DNA from: Bosea sp. ANAM02
Lineage (GTDB): Bacteria; Pseudomonadota; Alphaproteobacteria; Rhizobiales; Beijerinckiaceae
Reading direction: 5' to 3'
NCBI RefSeq assembly: GCF_011764485.1
Contig: NZ_AP022848.1
Coordinates: 524,001-588,000, forward strand
Length of the DNA: 64,000 nucleotides
Shown: in pieces, positions 7,835 to 16,918 of the stretch
How positions within the stretch are numbered: position 1 is the stretch's first letter
Layout of the letters: every line of letters starts with the position of its first letter
Program-made: the position numbers and the translations under genes
The notes under the pieces: generated by a model
What the model was told of the DNA's origin: nothing
What the model saw: the letters and a program-made list of their open reading frames with translations, nothing else
The model's database searches: none

Positions 7835-9063
7835 GGGAAGAGCGTCAATTGTCGCGGTTGCGGCTTCAGCCGGGCTCGCAGGTTCTGGGCGTCGAGGCCG
7901 CTGCCCGGGCGCCAGCCCTCCGCCAGGATGAAATGCCGGATCGTCGCGAGCGATCGTGTCAGCCGACCGACATCTTCCAGCCTGAGCCGGCGGAACCGCC
8001 GCGAGGCCAGAATGCGATCGACACTACGCGTACCGAGACCCGGTACCCGCAGCAGGGTCTCGCGATCGGCCCGGTTCACGTCGACGGGAAAGCGCCCGCG
8101 CTCGCGCAGCGCCCAAGCGAGCTTGGGGTCGATATCGAGATCGAGCATGTCGTTCGTCCCGAGGATCTCCCCGGTCTCGAAACCGTAGAAGCGTGTCAGC
8201 CAGTCGGCCTGATAAAGCCGGTGCTCGCGCATCAGCGGCGGCGGCTGGAGCGGCAACTGGCGCGAGGCATCGGGGATCGGACTGAAGGCCGAATAATAGA
8301 CGCGCTTCAGACCGAAGCTGCCATAAAGCCAGGCGCTGCGCTTCAGGATCGCGGAATCGCTTGCGCCATCGGCGCCGACGATCATCTGCGTGCTCTGCCC
8401 GGCCGGCGAGAAGGCCGGGGCCTTCTCGCTCTTTTCCCGTTCCTCGCGCGAGGCCTCGATCTTCAGTTTGAGGCCACCCATCGCGCTCTTGATCTCGCCC
8501 GCCCGCTTCTCCGGCGCGAAGCGCGCGAGCGCTGCCTCGCTCGGCAATTCAACGTTGATCGATACCCGGTCCGCGAAGAGACCGGCGCGCTCGATCAGAT
8601 CGCGGCTCGCGCCGGGGATCAGTTTCAGGTGGATATAGCCGCGGAACCCGTGCTGCCGGCGCAGCGTTTCGGCAACGCGCACGAGTTCAGCCATCGTGTA
8701 ATCGGCCGAGCGGATGATGCCCGAGGACAGGAAAAGGCCTTCGATATAATTGCGGCGGTAGAAATTCAGTGTCAGCGCGACGATTTCCTCGACTGAGAAA
8801 CGGGCGCGGCGGACATTGCTCGACGAGCGGTTGATGCAGAAGACGCAGTCGAAGCTGCAGAAATTCGTCAGCAGGATCTTGAGCAGGGAGATGCAGCGGC
8901 CGTCCGGTGCATAGGAATGGCAGATGCCGGCGCCCGTGGTCGAGCCCAGTCCCTTTCCGTCACGCGAATCACGCTTCGTAGTGCTGCTCGATGCGCAGGA
9001 GGCATCGTATTTCGCGGCGTCGCTGAGAATTTCAAGTTTCTCCAGGGCCGAGAGTTGAGCCAT
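7831..9063 (-). CDS. radical SAM protein, putative DNA modification/repair
   Basis: A protein of 410 aa matching the radical SAM family that is regularly coupled to DUF4130-UdgX genes (TIGR03916-type). The CSFDCVFC motif (C69, C73, C76) binds the SAM-reducing 4Fe-4S cluster, and the end of the protein has a helix-hairpin-helix DNA-binding element (VPGLGTRSVDRILASRRFR). The substrate and reaction are not established for the family. The ATG at 9063 is preferred because AAAGGA lies six bases upstream; the ATG at 9069 would abut that site. It overlaps udgX by 4 nt, so the pair is translationally coupled. Confidence 0.88.
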   Translation of the reverse strand: MAQLSALEKLEILSDAAKYDASCASSSTTKRDSRDGKGLGSTTGAGICHSYAPDGRCISLLKILLTNFCSFDCVFCINRSSSNVRRARFSVEEIVALTLNFYRRNYIEGLFLSSGIIRSADYTMAELVRVAETLRRQHGFRGYIHLKLIPGASRDLIERAGLFADRVSINVELPSEAALARFAPEKRAGEIKSAMGGLKLKIEASREEREKSEKAPAFSPAGQSTQMIVGADGASDSAILKRSAWLYGSFGLKRVYYSAFSPIPDASRQLPLQPPPLMREHRLYQADWLTRFYGFETGEILGTNDMLDLDIDPKLAWALRERGRFPVDVNRADRETLLRVPGLGTRSVDRILASRRFRRLRLEDVGRLTRSLATIRHFILAEGWRPGSGLDAQNLRARLKPQPRQLTLFP

Positions 9064-9244
9064 CGCCATTCCTTTTGTTCACTATATGTTCTTAGTAAGA
9101 TTCCGGGCGGACTTCAAGTCGGTCCGTTCGGCGAGAAGGCCGGACGGACCGAAGCGGCTGGACAATTCGCCGTGAAGGCAGCGCCGATTCCGGTGAGATT
9201 GGGCTATAGCGATCCCGACGCGGGCGATTCTGGATGCCGACGGA

Positions 9245-9793
9245 ATGATTGAGATCAGAGGTTTTCTGCGCGATGAGACGAGCGAGCTTCATCGCGAGCT
9301 GGACGCCATCGTCGGCGGGTTCTCGGACCGCACCTCATATGCGCGCTTCCTGCTGGGGACATTCCGTCATCGCGCCCCGGTCGAGACCGCTTTGCTGAGG
9401 ACCGCTGCAGCGCAGGTTTCTGCGTGGCGGCCGCGTCGACTCCTGCCGGAGTTGGAAGCGGATCTCACCGATCTCGACCTGCCTCACCCCCTGGTCGACC
9501 CTTTCCATCTGTCAAATGACATCGCTGCGTTCCTGGGCGCCGCCTATGTTCTCGAAGGTTCTGCCCTGGGGGCGCGCATGCTGGTGAGGGGAGTGGATGT
9601 CCTGGGGTTCGGGCCTGGATTCGCAGCGCGCTACCTCTCGGCCCAAGCCGAGTCTCTCGAGAGCTGGCGTGCGCTGCTGGTCGTTCTCGAAGGGCTTGAC
9701 CGGCCTGCCTGGGATGCCGCGGCTCAGGCGGCCAGGGCTGTCTTCCTGCACGCCATCCAGGCCTTCATCTCGGAAGAGCTCTCATCTGCATGA
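9245..9793 (+). CDS. bphO: heme oxygenase-like protein (BphO type)
   Basis: A protein of 182 aa resembling bacterial biliverdin-producing heme oxygenases: the N-terminal LRDETSELHRELD carries the candidate proximal heme histidine (H16), and DIAAFLGAAYVLEGSALGA resembles the distal helix of BphO-like enzymes. The predicted role is to open heme to biliverdin, the chromophore of the phytochrome encoded by the next gene, which it overlaps in an ATGA junction. The sequence is diverged, so the assignment rests partly on context. It starts 181 nt from the divergent radical SAM gene, leaving room for a promoter. Confidence 0.83.
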   Translation: MIEIRGFLRDETSELHRELDAIVGGFSDRTSYARFLLGTFRHRAPVETALLRTAAAQVSAWRPRRLLPELEADLTDLDLPHPLVDPFHLSNDIAAFLGAAYVLEGSALGARMLVRGVDVLGFGPGFAARYLSAQAESLESWRALLVVLEGLDRPAWDAAAQAARAVFLHAIQAFISEELSSA

Positions 9794-12324
9794 CGACCGT
9801 TGATCTGACGAATTGCGATCGCGAGCCGATCCACATCCCCGGCAGCGTCCAGCCGCATGGGTGTATGATCGTGTGCGATGCCGAGGCGGTGACGATCAGG
9901 CGCCATTCGTCGAATGTTAGCTCCTTCCTCGGGCTCGGGGAGTTCGAGCTGGTCGGTCGCCGGCTCGAGGACGTCCTCGGGGGGCCGGTCGTGCACGAGA
10001 TGCGCAATGCGCTGGCGCGGTCCGGCGTGCCCTCCCGGGCTGGCCTGATGCCCCGCTATCGCCTTCCCGCGCTGGATCGCGCGTTCGACATCTCGATTCA
10101 TGCCTTCAAGGGCAACGCCATCATCGAGTTCGAGGAGAGCGGCCCGGCCGGACCAAGTTCGCCGCTCGAATTCGCCCGGACGCTGGTCGGCCGGCTCTCG
10201 GACGTGACGACTCCGGGCCAGCTGATCAAGAACGCGGCACGCCTGCTCCGCGCGGTTCTGCAATACGACCGGGTGATGATCTATCAGTTCGCGCCCGATG
10301 GCTCGGGCAAGGTCATGAGCGAGGCCAAGCGCCCCGACCTCGAAAGCTTCATGGGGCAGCATTTCCCGGCGAGCGACATCCCACAGCAGGCGCGGCAGCT
10401 CTATCTCCTTAATCCGATCCGCGTGGTTTCGGATTCGAGCGGCGAGCGCTTTCCGATCACCCCGGTGCTCGATGCAGCGGGCGAGCCGCTCGACCTGTCC
10501 TATGCCCATCTGCGCAGCGTCTCGCCGATCCATTGCGAATACCTGCGCAACATGGGCGTATCAGCCTCGATGTCGGTGTCCATCATCGTCGACGGCGCGC
10601 TCTGGGGCCTGATCGCCTGCCACCACTACAGCCCGCGCTCGCTGTCCATGAACCGCCGGATTGCGGCGGAAATCTTCGGCGAGTTCTTCGCGCTCCAGCT
10701 TGGCGCTCTGACGCAGAAGCAGATGCTGCTCGCCGCCGAGAAGGCCCGGGATTTCCTCAACGATCTGCTGTCGTCCGCCGCACATGTCACCGATGCCTCG
10801 AGCTTTCTCGGCCAGCATCTCGCCGAATTCCGCAATCTCGTCGAAAGCGACGGCGTCGGCGTCTGGGTGAATGGCGAATGGCGTGCCGAGGGCAGCGCGC
10901 CGCCGGCCGCGTTCGCGGAGGAACTGGCGGCTTTCGCGGCGTCGGTCTGCGAAGGGCGGATCTGGGCGACGACGGCCTTGGGCGAAGCCCTGCCGGAAGC
11001 ACGCGCCCATGCCGATCAGTTCGCGGGCATGCTCGCTATTCCGCTTTCCCAGATTCCACGCGACTACCTGTTCTTCTTCCGCAAGGAGCTGGTCCACACG
11101 ATCGAATGGGGCGGTGACCCCAACAAGACCTACACGACCGGCCCTCACGGCGACCGCCTCACGCCGCGACAGAGCTTTGCGGTGTGGAAGGAGACCGTTG
11201 CCGGCCACTCCAAGACCTGGACCCCGGTCGAGCGCGAACTGGCGGAATCGGCGCGCCGGACCCTGATCGAGGTCGTGCTGCGTCAGAGCGAACTCCTGGC
11301 CGACGAACGGAACAAGGCCGAAATCCGCCAGAAGATGCTCAATCAGGAGCTCAATCACCGGGTCAAGAACATCCTTGCCCTGATCAAGTCGATCGTCGCC
11401 CACCCGCTTGCGGAAGGTGCAACGATCGAAGCCTATGTCACGTCGCTCAAGGGGCGGATCGAGGCGCTCGCCATCGCTCACGACCAGGCGATGCGGGCGA
11501 GCGGCGGCGGATCGCTGCTGGACCTCGTCAACGCGGAAGCCTCGCCCTATCGGACGAGTGGCGGCACGATCGCGGTTCGGGGGACGTCCGTCTCGCTCGA
11601 TGCGCGCGCCTTCTCGGTGGTCGCTCTGGTGATCCACGAGCTGATCACCAATGCCGCCAAGTACGGCGCGCTCTCCGTCAAGACCGGGGAACTCTCGGTC
11701 GAATGGTCGGCCAATGCCGGGGGCGATTGCGAGATCGTCTGGCGGGAGCGCGGCGGCCCGCCAGTCAGGCCGCCATCCCGTCAGGGCTTCGGCAGCATCC
11801 TGATCGATCGCAGCATCCCCTTCGATCTCGGTGGGCGAAGCGATCTGGCTTTCGAGCCCGAGGGCATCACGGCCACGCTCTGCATCCCCGCCAAGTTCGT
11901 CCGCTGGACCGAGCATGCGGCCTCTCCCGAAGAGGCGTCCGTGCCGATCAAGGGCAAGCCCGGCCGGCCACTGGAAGGCAGGCGCGTGCTGCTTGTCGAG
12001 GACCAGTTCATCATCGCGATGGATTGCGAGGACATGCTGGCGAGCTTGGGTGCGAGCCAGGTCGAACTCTGCGCGAATGTCTCCGAGGCCCTGTCGTTCC
12101 TGGGCCGGACGGCGCCGGATCTCGCGATCCTCGACGTCAATCTCGGCCCCGAGACATCCGAGCCGATCGGCAACCGCCTGCGCGAGCTCGGCGTGCCCTT
12201 CCTTTTCGCGACCGGTTATGACGACCTCGCGATCCTCGGCGTCGCCGAGGCTGCGACGCTTCGCAAGCCCTACAATCTCGCTTCGCTGGAGGCTGCGCTG
12301 CGCAGGCTTCCGGGTATCGCGTAG
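9790..12324 (+). CDS. bphP: bacteriophytochrome: PAS-GAF-PHY, HWE kinase and receiver
   Basis: An 844-aa red/far-red photoreceptor kinase. The N-terminal CDREPIHIPGSVQPHG contains C9, at the biliverdin-attachment position; the GAF domain has the FPASDIPQQAR motif (D196) and SPIHCEYL (H248), followed by a PHY domain to about residue 500. The kinase is of the HWE type, with H-box LNHRVKNILAL (H523), HELITNAAKYGALS and WRERGG. A receiver domain (VLLVEDQ, phospho-acceptor D782) ends the protein, making it a hybrid kinase. It is co-translated with bphO, which would supply the chromophore. Output partners are probably the response regulators encoded just downstream on the opposite strand. Confidence 0.95.
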   Translation: MTTVDLTNCDREPIHIPGSVQPHGCMIVCDAEAVTIRRHSSNVSSFLGLGEFELVGRRLEDVLGGPVVHEMRNALARSGVPSRAGLMPRYRLPALDRAFDISIHAFKGNAIIEFEESGPAGPSSPLEFARTLVGRLSDVTTPGQLIKNAARLLRAVLQYDRVMIYQFAPDGSGKVMSEAKRPDLESFMGQHFPASDIPQQARQLYLLNPIRVVSDSSGERFPITPVLDAAGEPLDLSYAHLRSVSPIHCEYLRNMGVSASMSVSIIVDGALWGLIACHHYSPRSLSMNRRIAAEIFGEFFALQLGALTQKQMLLAAEKARDFLNDLLSSAAHVTDASSFLGQHLAEFRNLVESDGVGVWVNGEWRAEGSAPPAAFAEELAAFAASVCEGRIWATTALGEALPEARAHADQFAGMLAIPLSQIPRDYLFFFRKELVHTIEWGGDPNKTYTTGPHGDRLTPRQSFAVWKETVAGHSKTWTPVERELAESARRTLIEVVLRQSELLADERNKAEIRQKMLNQELNHRVKNILALIKSIVAHPLAEGATIEAYVTSLKGRIEALAIAHDQAMRASGGGSLLDLVNAEASPYRTSGGTIAVRGTSVSLDARAFSVVALVIHELITNAAKYGALSVKTGELSVEWSANAGGDCEIVWRERGGPPVRPPSRQGFGSILIDRSIPFDLGGRSDLAFEPEGITATLCIPAKFVRWTEHAASPEEASVPIKGKPGRPLEGRRVLLVEDQFIIAMDCEDMLASLGASQVELCANVSEALSFLGRTAPDLAILDVNLGPETSEPIGNRLRELGVPFLFATGYDDLAILGVAEAATLRKPYNLASLEAALRRLPGIA

Positions 12325-12345
12325 CCCATGAGCGTCCGTCGCGGT

Positions 12346-13419
12346 TCAGGCTGCCTCGGACGCCGGAGGTGCCAGGCCGGCGGCGGATAGCTGCATGACG
12401 GCGTGCGTGCCGCGTCCGCCCGTCTCCCGATAGCGCAACTCGGTGGCGAGGCTCTTCGCCATTGCGCGCACGATCTTGCTGCCGAGGCCGGTGCCCCGGA
12501 TCGTGCCGGTTCCGGTCCAGCCGACCCCGTCGTCGACGACCTCGAGCGTGACGACGTCGTCCTGGCGGGAGAGGCTGATCCGCACTTCGCCCTGACCGTC
12601 CGGATAGGCGTATTTCAGCGCGTTGGTGACGAGTTCGGTCGCGATCAGCCCGATCGAGATCGCCTTGTCGGTTTTCGCCGATACCGGCACCGGCGGGGAT
12701 TCGAAGCGGATCGTCGGCATCTGACCGGATCCGGCCAGTGACTGGGAGAACTCATCAAGCAGCGAGCGCAGATAGCCGGCGAGATCGACGGTACGGACAT
12801 CGTCGGAGGTGTAGAGGCTGCGATGCAGGTTGCCGATGGCGGTAATACGCGCCTGCGTCTCGGCCAGCGCCGCCTTGGCGCCGGGATCCTCGACCGAGTT
12901 GGCCTGCATCCGGACGAGCGAGCCGACCAGCGACAGGCTGTTGGCGACGCGGTGATTGACCTCGGCCAGCAGCGTCACGGCCCGGTCGCGCGCCGCCCGC
13001 ACTTCCTGCTCGGCCTGCTCGCGGGCGCGGGTCAGGCGCGTCTTGACGACCGCGTGTTCCAGCGCCGCCCGCAGCAGCACCTCGAAATCCTCGCCGACCG
13101 TCTTGACAACATAGTCCATCGCGCCCGCCTTCAGCGCCGTCACGGCGATCGACAGCTCCGACGAGGCGGTCACGTAGATGACGGCGGGAGAAGCCGCATC
13201 CGCGGACAACGCTGCAAGGACGTCGAGCCCCGAGGCCGTTCCGAGATCGTGGTCGAGGATGATGACGTCGATACCGCCGGCCGCCGCGCGCGAGAGCCCG
13301 GCATCAGCGGTCTCGACATGCTCCACGACATAGTTGTGGCGCGCGAGCATGCGCTGCACGAGGCGCCCGAGCGTGGCGTCGTCGTCGATATAGAGAACGT
13401 TGATGGGCCGGTTCGGCAT
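12346..13419 (-). CDS. receiver domain plus HisKA_2/HWE-type histidine kinase
   Basis: A 357-aa protein with an N-terminal receiver (VLYIDDD; phospho-acceptor D56 in IILDHDLG) followed by a kinase with the dimerisation box EVNHRVANSLSLVGSLVRMQ and ATP-binding motifs ELVTNALKYAYPDG and DDGVGW. This layout, receiver first and kinase after, is typical of alphaproteobacterial phosphorelay proteins. The start at 13419 (MPNRPINVLYIDDD) is where receiver homology begins; upstream frame extension overlaps the neighbouring regulator. It is the third gene of an operon with the CHASE3 kinase and a stand-alone receiver, convergent with bphP. Confidence 0.88.
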   Translation of the reverse strand: MPNRPINVLYIDDDATLGRLVQRMLARHNYVVEHVETADAGLSRAAAGGIDVIILDHDLGTASGLDVLAALSADAASPAVIYVTASSELSIAVTALKAGAMDYVVKTVGEDFEVLLRAALEHAVVKTRLTRAREQAEQEVRAARDRAVTLLAEVNHRVANSLSLVGSLVRMQANSVEDPGAKAALAETQARITAIGNLHRSLYTSDDVRTVDLAGYLRSLLDEFSQSLAGSGQMPTIRFESPPVPVSAKTDKAISIGLIATELVTNALKYAYPDGQGEVRISLSRQDDVVTLEVVDDGVGWTGTGTIRGTGLGSKIVRAMAKSLATELRYRETGGRGTHAVMQLSAAGLAPPASEAA

Positions 13420-13441
13420 TAGCGGCGGTCGCGCAAGCCGG

Positions 13442-13885
13442 TCATGGCGTTTCCGGAACCTGGATGACGGAGAAGAATAGCCCGAGCTGCCGGATTGCAT
13501 GGGCGAAGCCGTCATAGTCCACGGGCTTGGTGATGTAGACATTGGCGCCGAGATCGTAGCAGCGCTGGATCTCGCGGCTGTCATCGGTGGTGGTCAGCAC
13601 GACCACCGGCGAACGCCTGGTATGCGCGTTCGCCTTGACCTTCTCGAGGATGTCGACACCGCCCATGTCGGGCAGGTTGAGGTCGAGCAGGATGAGGAGC
13701 TGCCGCCCGGCGCTGACGGCGCCGGAGCCGTCGGAACCGAACAGGTAGTCCAGCGCATCCGTGCCGTTGGCGAAGGGGATGATCTCGTTGCTGACCCCGG
13801 CACGGCGGATGTTCTTCTCGATGAGGCGGGCATGGCCTTCATCGTCCTCGATCATGATGATCGAGACGGGCTTTCCATTGGTCAC
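13442..13885 (-). CDS. single-domain response regulator (Rcp1-like)
   Basis: A 147-aa CheY-like receiver with no output domain. The acidic pocket is EDD (13-15), the phospho-acceptor is D68 in LLDLNLPDMGG, and K of ITKPVDYD completes the site. The long loop before D68 and the C-terminal extension resemble Rcp1, the response regulator of phytochrome Cph1. It overlaps the CHASE3 kinase gene by 4 nt (ATGA) and precedes the receiver-kinase gene by 22 nt, so it may shuttle phosphate among these proteins and the nearby phytochrome. Confidence 0.9.
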   Translation of the reverse strand: MTNGKPVSIIMIEDDEGHARLIEKNIRRAGVSNEIIPFANGTDALDYLFGSDGSGAVSAGRQLLILLDLNLPDMGGVDILEKVKANAHTRRSPVVVLTTTDDSREIQRCYDLGANVYITKPVDYDGFAHAIRQLGLFFSVIQVPETP

Positions 13886-15378
13886 GCTTCGGCACTCCGT
13901 CTGTAAGCCGCGAGGTCGGGGGGCAGGGTCACGGTAAAGGTCGTGCCTTTTCCGAGTTCTGAGCGCACGGCGATGTCGCCGCCGAGATTGCGCACCATCG
14001 TGCGGACATGGGCGAGGCCGATGCCTTCGCCCGCCGTGTTCTGCGTGCCCGAGCGGCGGAACAGCTCGAAGATGCGCTCGTGATCCGCCGCCGCGATGCC
14101 GCGGCCATTGTCCTCGATCTCGATCTTCACCCAGCCGCGGCGTTCCCGGCGCGTGCGCACCGCGATCCGGATCGGGCGGTCCGGCGCCCGGTACTTGATG
14201 GCGTTGTCGAGGAGGTTGCCCATGATCTGGTCGAGCGACAGGCGGTCGCTCATGACGCGGGGCACCTGCGGGTCGATCTCGATTCCGCCACCTTCCTCCG
14301 CGCTGGCCTGGTGGTGGACCGCTCCTGCCGCCGTCTCGATGAGCCCGGTGAGATCGACGCTTTCGGCCCGCAATTCGCGCCTGCCCTCGCGGGAGATCTT
14401 GAGGATCGCGTTGATGAGCCCATCCATCTTGCGCGTGGACGAGCGGATGAAGCCGATCGCCTCGGCAACGTCGACCCGCAGCGCCTCTTCGGCCGCCGCC
14501 TTCTGTTCCGGCGTTGCTGTGGCTCCGGCCCCGACATAAGCATCGATCGGCTCGAACATCGCCTCCAGCTCGCTGGTGAAGCCCATGATGTTCACCAGCG
14601 GCGCGCGCAGGTCGTGCGTTACGATATAGGCGAAGCGCTGCACCTCTTCGTTCGCCTTGACGAGCGCGTCCGTGCGCTGGCGTACACGCTCTTCGAGCCC
14701 GACATTGAGCGTTTCGACCTCGCGCCGGGCCGCGACGAGTTCGCGGGTATAGCTGATGATCGTCCAGCTTGCCGCGCCGGCCATAGCGAGGATCAGGATC
14801 GCGCCGATGATCGTGGTCCAGCGCAGCCGCGTCGAGGCCGTGACCTGGTCGTCGATCGCTTCCCGCAATTCCCTTTCCGAGATCGCCAGGATCGCGTTGA
14901 GATCGGCCCGCAATTCGTCCATCAGGCGTTTGCCGGCGCCGCTGCGGACAAGTTCCAGCGCGGTCTCGACGTCGCCTTTGCGCGTCGCCTCGACAGTGGC
15001 CGCGAGCTCCGCCATTTTCCCGTCGAGTTCGTTGCCGACCCTTTGCAGGATCGGGGTGATCTCGGGCAGCCTCGCGACGGCGCGTTCGAGCAGGGCGCGC
15101 TGTTCGGGGAGCCGCGAGACGGTCGCGCTGTAGGGAGCCAGATAGCTTTCGTCACGCGTCAGCAGATAGCCGCGCTGGCCTGTCTCCGCATCCTGGACCA
15201 GCGACAGGAGATCGGCGGTTGCGCTTCGCACGGCGCGGGCTGCGGTCACCTCTCCGAAATAGCGCTCGCTCGCCGCCGTCAGCCAGAGGGAGGTCGCGAC
15301 GATGACGACGAGCACCGCAATGCCGACGGCGAGAAGCAGGGCGTTCGAGCGTTGGAAGAACGCCTGAGAGATAGGCAT
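13882..15378 (-). CDS. membrane histidine kinase with CHASE3 sensor domain
   Basis: A 498-aa sensor kinase. A transmembrane segment (about 14-34) is followed by an extracytoplasmic CHASE3 domain (about 40-180, with QDAETGQRGYLLTRDESYL), a second transmembrane helix near 190-212, a coiled coil, a HisKA domain (VTHDLRAPLVNIMG, H255) and an HATPase domain (NLLDNAIKYRAPDR, DNGRGI, GEGIGLAHV). CHASE3-HisKA kinases are often phytochrome-related. The ATG at 15378 begins a clear membrane-protein N-terminus; an ATG 21 codons upstream is possible. It is the first gene of the three-gene signalling operon. Confidence 0.9.
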   Translation of the reverse strand: MPISQAFFQRSNALLLAVGIAVLVVIVATSLWLTAASERYFGEVTAARAVRSATADLLSLVQDAETGQRGYLLTRDESYLAPYSATVSRLPEQRALLERAVARLPEITPILQRVGNELDGKMAELAATVEATRKGDVETALELVRSGAGKRLMDELRADLNAILAISERELREAIDDQVTASTRLRWTTIIGAILILAMAGAASWTIISYTRELVAARREVETLNVGLEERVRQRTDALVKANEEVQRFAYIVTHDLRAPLVNIMGFTSELEAMFEPIDAYVGAGATATPEQKAAAEEALRVDVAEAIGFIRSSTRKMDGLINAILKISREGRRELRAESVDLTGLIETAAGAVHHQASAEEGGGIEIDPQVPRVMSDRLSLDQIMGNLLDNAIKYRAPDRPIRIAVRTRRERRGWVKIEIEDNGRGIAAADHERIFELFRRSGTQNTAGEGIGLAHVRTMVRNLGGDIAVRSELGKGTTFTVTLPPDLAAYRRSAEA

Positions 15379-15543
15379 GCGGGGAACCAGCCGGAGAGGA
15401 GATTTTCTTTGCGCCGATCCAGGCTTCCAAAGCAACATCAAATGACATTGCGACGAGCGTGTCGCTGTGCATCGCGCCCGCGCACCGAAACCGACGCGCC
15501 CGCCTGCCAGGAAGCGGCGCGGGCCGAGCGCGGGGCGTCCCTT

Positions 15544-15795
15544 TCAGCGCTTGTCGGGATGTGAGGACGGAAGGCCGTCGAGGCGCAGGCTGGCTACGTA
15601 GATATCCGTCCCTTCGGCATTCTGCACGGTGACCGAAAGTGACATGTGGTCGCCATTGGGCAGCTTTTCGCGGTTCAGTGCGGCGAGCAGTTCCTTGGCC
15701 GCGTTGCGCGCGCTTTGGTCATCGGGCAGGTCCGTGCCTTCCTCGTCGATTTCGAGCTTCTCTCCGTCGCGCGTATGAAAGAAGTAGCTGGGCAT
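15544..15795 (-). CDS. DUF6894 family small protein
   Basis: An 83-aa protein beginning MPSYFFHTRDG, with the DEEGTDLPD block and C-terminal strand typical of DUF6894, a short protein common in Bradyrhizobium, Methylobacterium and relatives. Function unknown; family members are often found near stress genes. It lies 33 nt downstream of the Crp/Fnr gene on the same strand. A GGAAC-N16-CATT sequence (reverse strand, 15808-15828) resembles a weakened EcfG promoter but lies very close to the start. Confidence 0.82.
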   Translation of the reverse strand: MPSYFFHTRDGEKLEIDEEGTDLPDDQSARNAAKELLAALNREKLPNGDHMSLSVTVQNAEGTDIYVASLRLDGLPSSHPDKR

Positions 15796-15828
15796 GTCTG
15801 CCTAATGCAGCCGGCGCCAAGCTGTTCC

Positions 15829-16578
15829 TCAGGCGCTCGCGATTTTGACGGCGCCGGGCTGGAGATGCAGATAGTCCGGATCGAAATCCGCCAGTTTGCA
15901 AAGCCCTTTCCAGTCCAGGACCGTCAGGCGATTGGCACGGAGCCGAATGAGCTTGGCCTCCCGGATCTCCCTGAGCTTCTTGTTCATGTGGACGGTGGAA
16001 AGGCCGAGCGCATCGGCGATCTCCGGCTGCGTCAAAGGCAGGTTGCAGGTCACCCCGTCCGACAGGCCGATGGCCGTCATCTTGGTGATGAACTCGCAGA
16101 ACAGATGGGCGATGCGGCTTGGTGCAGACCGGCGTCCGATCCCCACCATCCACTCGCGATAGATCGAGGCTTCGATCAGCGTTTCGCGCCAGAACGCCTC
16201 GGAGATGCGATAGGACGCTCGCGTGAGCGCTCGGACGGCATCGTGCGGGATCAGGCCGACGACCGCGGGGGTCAGCGCCCCCAAACAATGATCCATGCGC
16301 TCGATGAGCAGCGAATGGATATCCGGAATGTCGCCGGGAAGGTGGAGCGACAGGATCTGCCGGGCTCCGTCGCCGACGATCTTGTAGCGACAGACCAGAC
16401 CTTCGGCGACCAGGCAGCACTGCTTGGTGATCTCGCCCTCCCGGACGATGTCCTGGCCGGCTTCGAAACGCTTCAGGGTGAGCGGCAGATCGAGAAGCTT
16501 GTCCCGCTCGGTCGCGGGGAGGGGAACATGGGTTTCGAGCTTGAGAACGAGACGTTCCAGATAGAGCTGCTTGTCCAT
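15829..16578 (-). CDS. Crp/Fnr family transcriptional regulator
   Basis: A 249-aa regulator with an N-terminal cyclic-nucleotide-binding-like beta barrel (about 30-125, FEAGQDIVREGEITKQCCLV) and a C-terminal winged helix whose recognition region is PLTQPEIADALGLSTVHMNK. There is no Fnr-type N-terminal cysteine cluster, so direct oxygen sensing by an Fe-S cluster is unlikely. This subtype is abundant in Hyphomicrobiales. It is encoded just upstream of the DUF6894 gene and divergently from the small membrane-protein gene at 16919. Confidence 0.9.
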   Translation of the reverse strand: MDKQLYLERLVLKLETHVPLPATERDKLLDLPLTLKRFEAGQDIVREGEITKQCCLVAEGLVCRYKIVGDGARQILSLHLPGDIPDIHSLLIERMDHCLGALTPAVVGLIPHDAVRALTRASYRISEAFWRETLIEASIYREWMVGIGRRSAPSRIAHLFCEFITKMTAIGLSDGVTCNLPLTQPEIADALGLSTVHMNKKLREIREAKLIRLRANRLTVLDWKGLCKLADFDPDYLHLQPGAVKIASA

Positions 16579-16697
16579 TCGCTCCCTGCCGTTTCAAATG
16601 TCCAGGCCGACAGCAACGTGCTTTTGCTTCGGGAGACAACATCATTTGCTCATCGAGCCGCTGGATCGGTCGGCAAACGCCTTTCGGTCTCAGGCTG

Positions 16698-16717
16698 CGC
16701 GCCGCCGGCGCGTTTTT
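16698..16717 (+). terminator. orphan intrinsic-terminator-like hairpin
   Basis: CGCGCC (16698-16703), loop GCC, GGCGCG (16707-16712) and five T (16713-16717). It reads as a plus-strand terminator, yet no plus-strand gene ends nearby, so it may end a short non-coding transcript or be fortuitous. Confidence 0.35.
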
Positions 16718-16857
16718 CAAGACCGCCGGGTTTCTGGATGTCGAGAAGCGGTGAAGCGCAATGCGATCGGTTAGTCGGCTTATCGTTTGACGCATATCGA
16801 ATTGGCGCTCGCGGTCCCGGCTTCGATCGCTTCCGCGGTTATCACCCTCGCGCTCCA

Positions 16858-16883
16858 GGAACCTTTCCCCGACGCCAGCCGTT
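16858..16883 (+). promoter_or_regulatory. EcfG-type (general stress sigma) promoter
   Basis: GGAAC at 16858-16862 and CGTT at 16880-16883 are separated by 17 nt, matching the GGAAC-N16/17-CGTT consensus of the alphaproteobacterial general stress sigma factor. Transcription would begin near 16890, about 30 nt before the small membrane-protein start at 16919. Confidence 0.6.
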
Positions 16884-16918
16884 TCGCCCTCACTTTCGCT
16901 CGTCAGCAGGTGGGGCTC

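Larger units (their letters stand above)
16579..16918. other. 340-bp divergent intergenic region
   Basis: Lies between the Crp/Fnr gene (left, minus) and a small membrane-protein gene (right, plus). It contains an isolated terminator-like hairpin at 16698-16717 and an EcfG-type promoter at 16858-16883. No additional convincing protein-coding gene was seen; an open frame from 16787 merely extends the 24-aa gene upstream. Confidence 0.6.
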
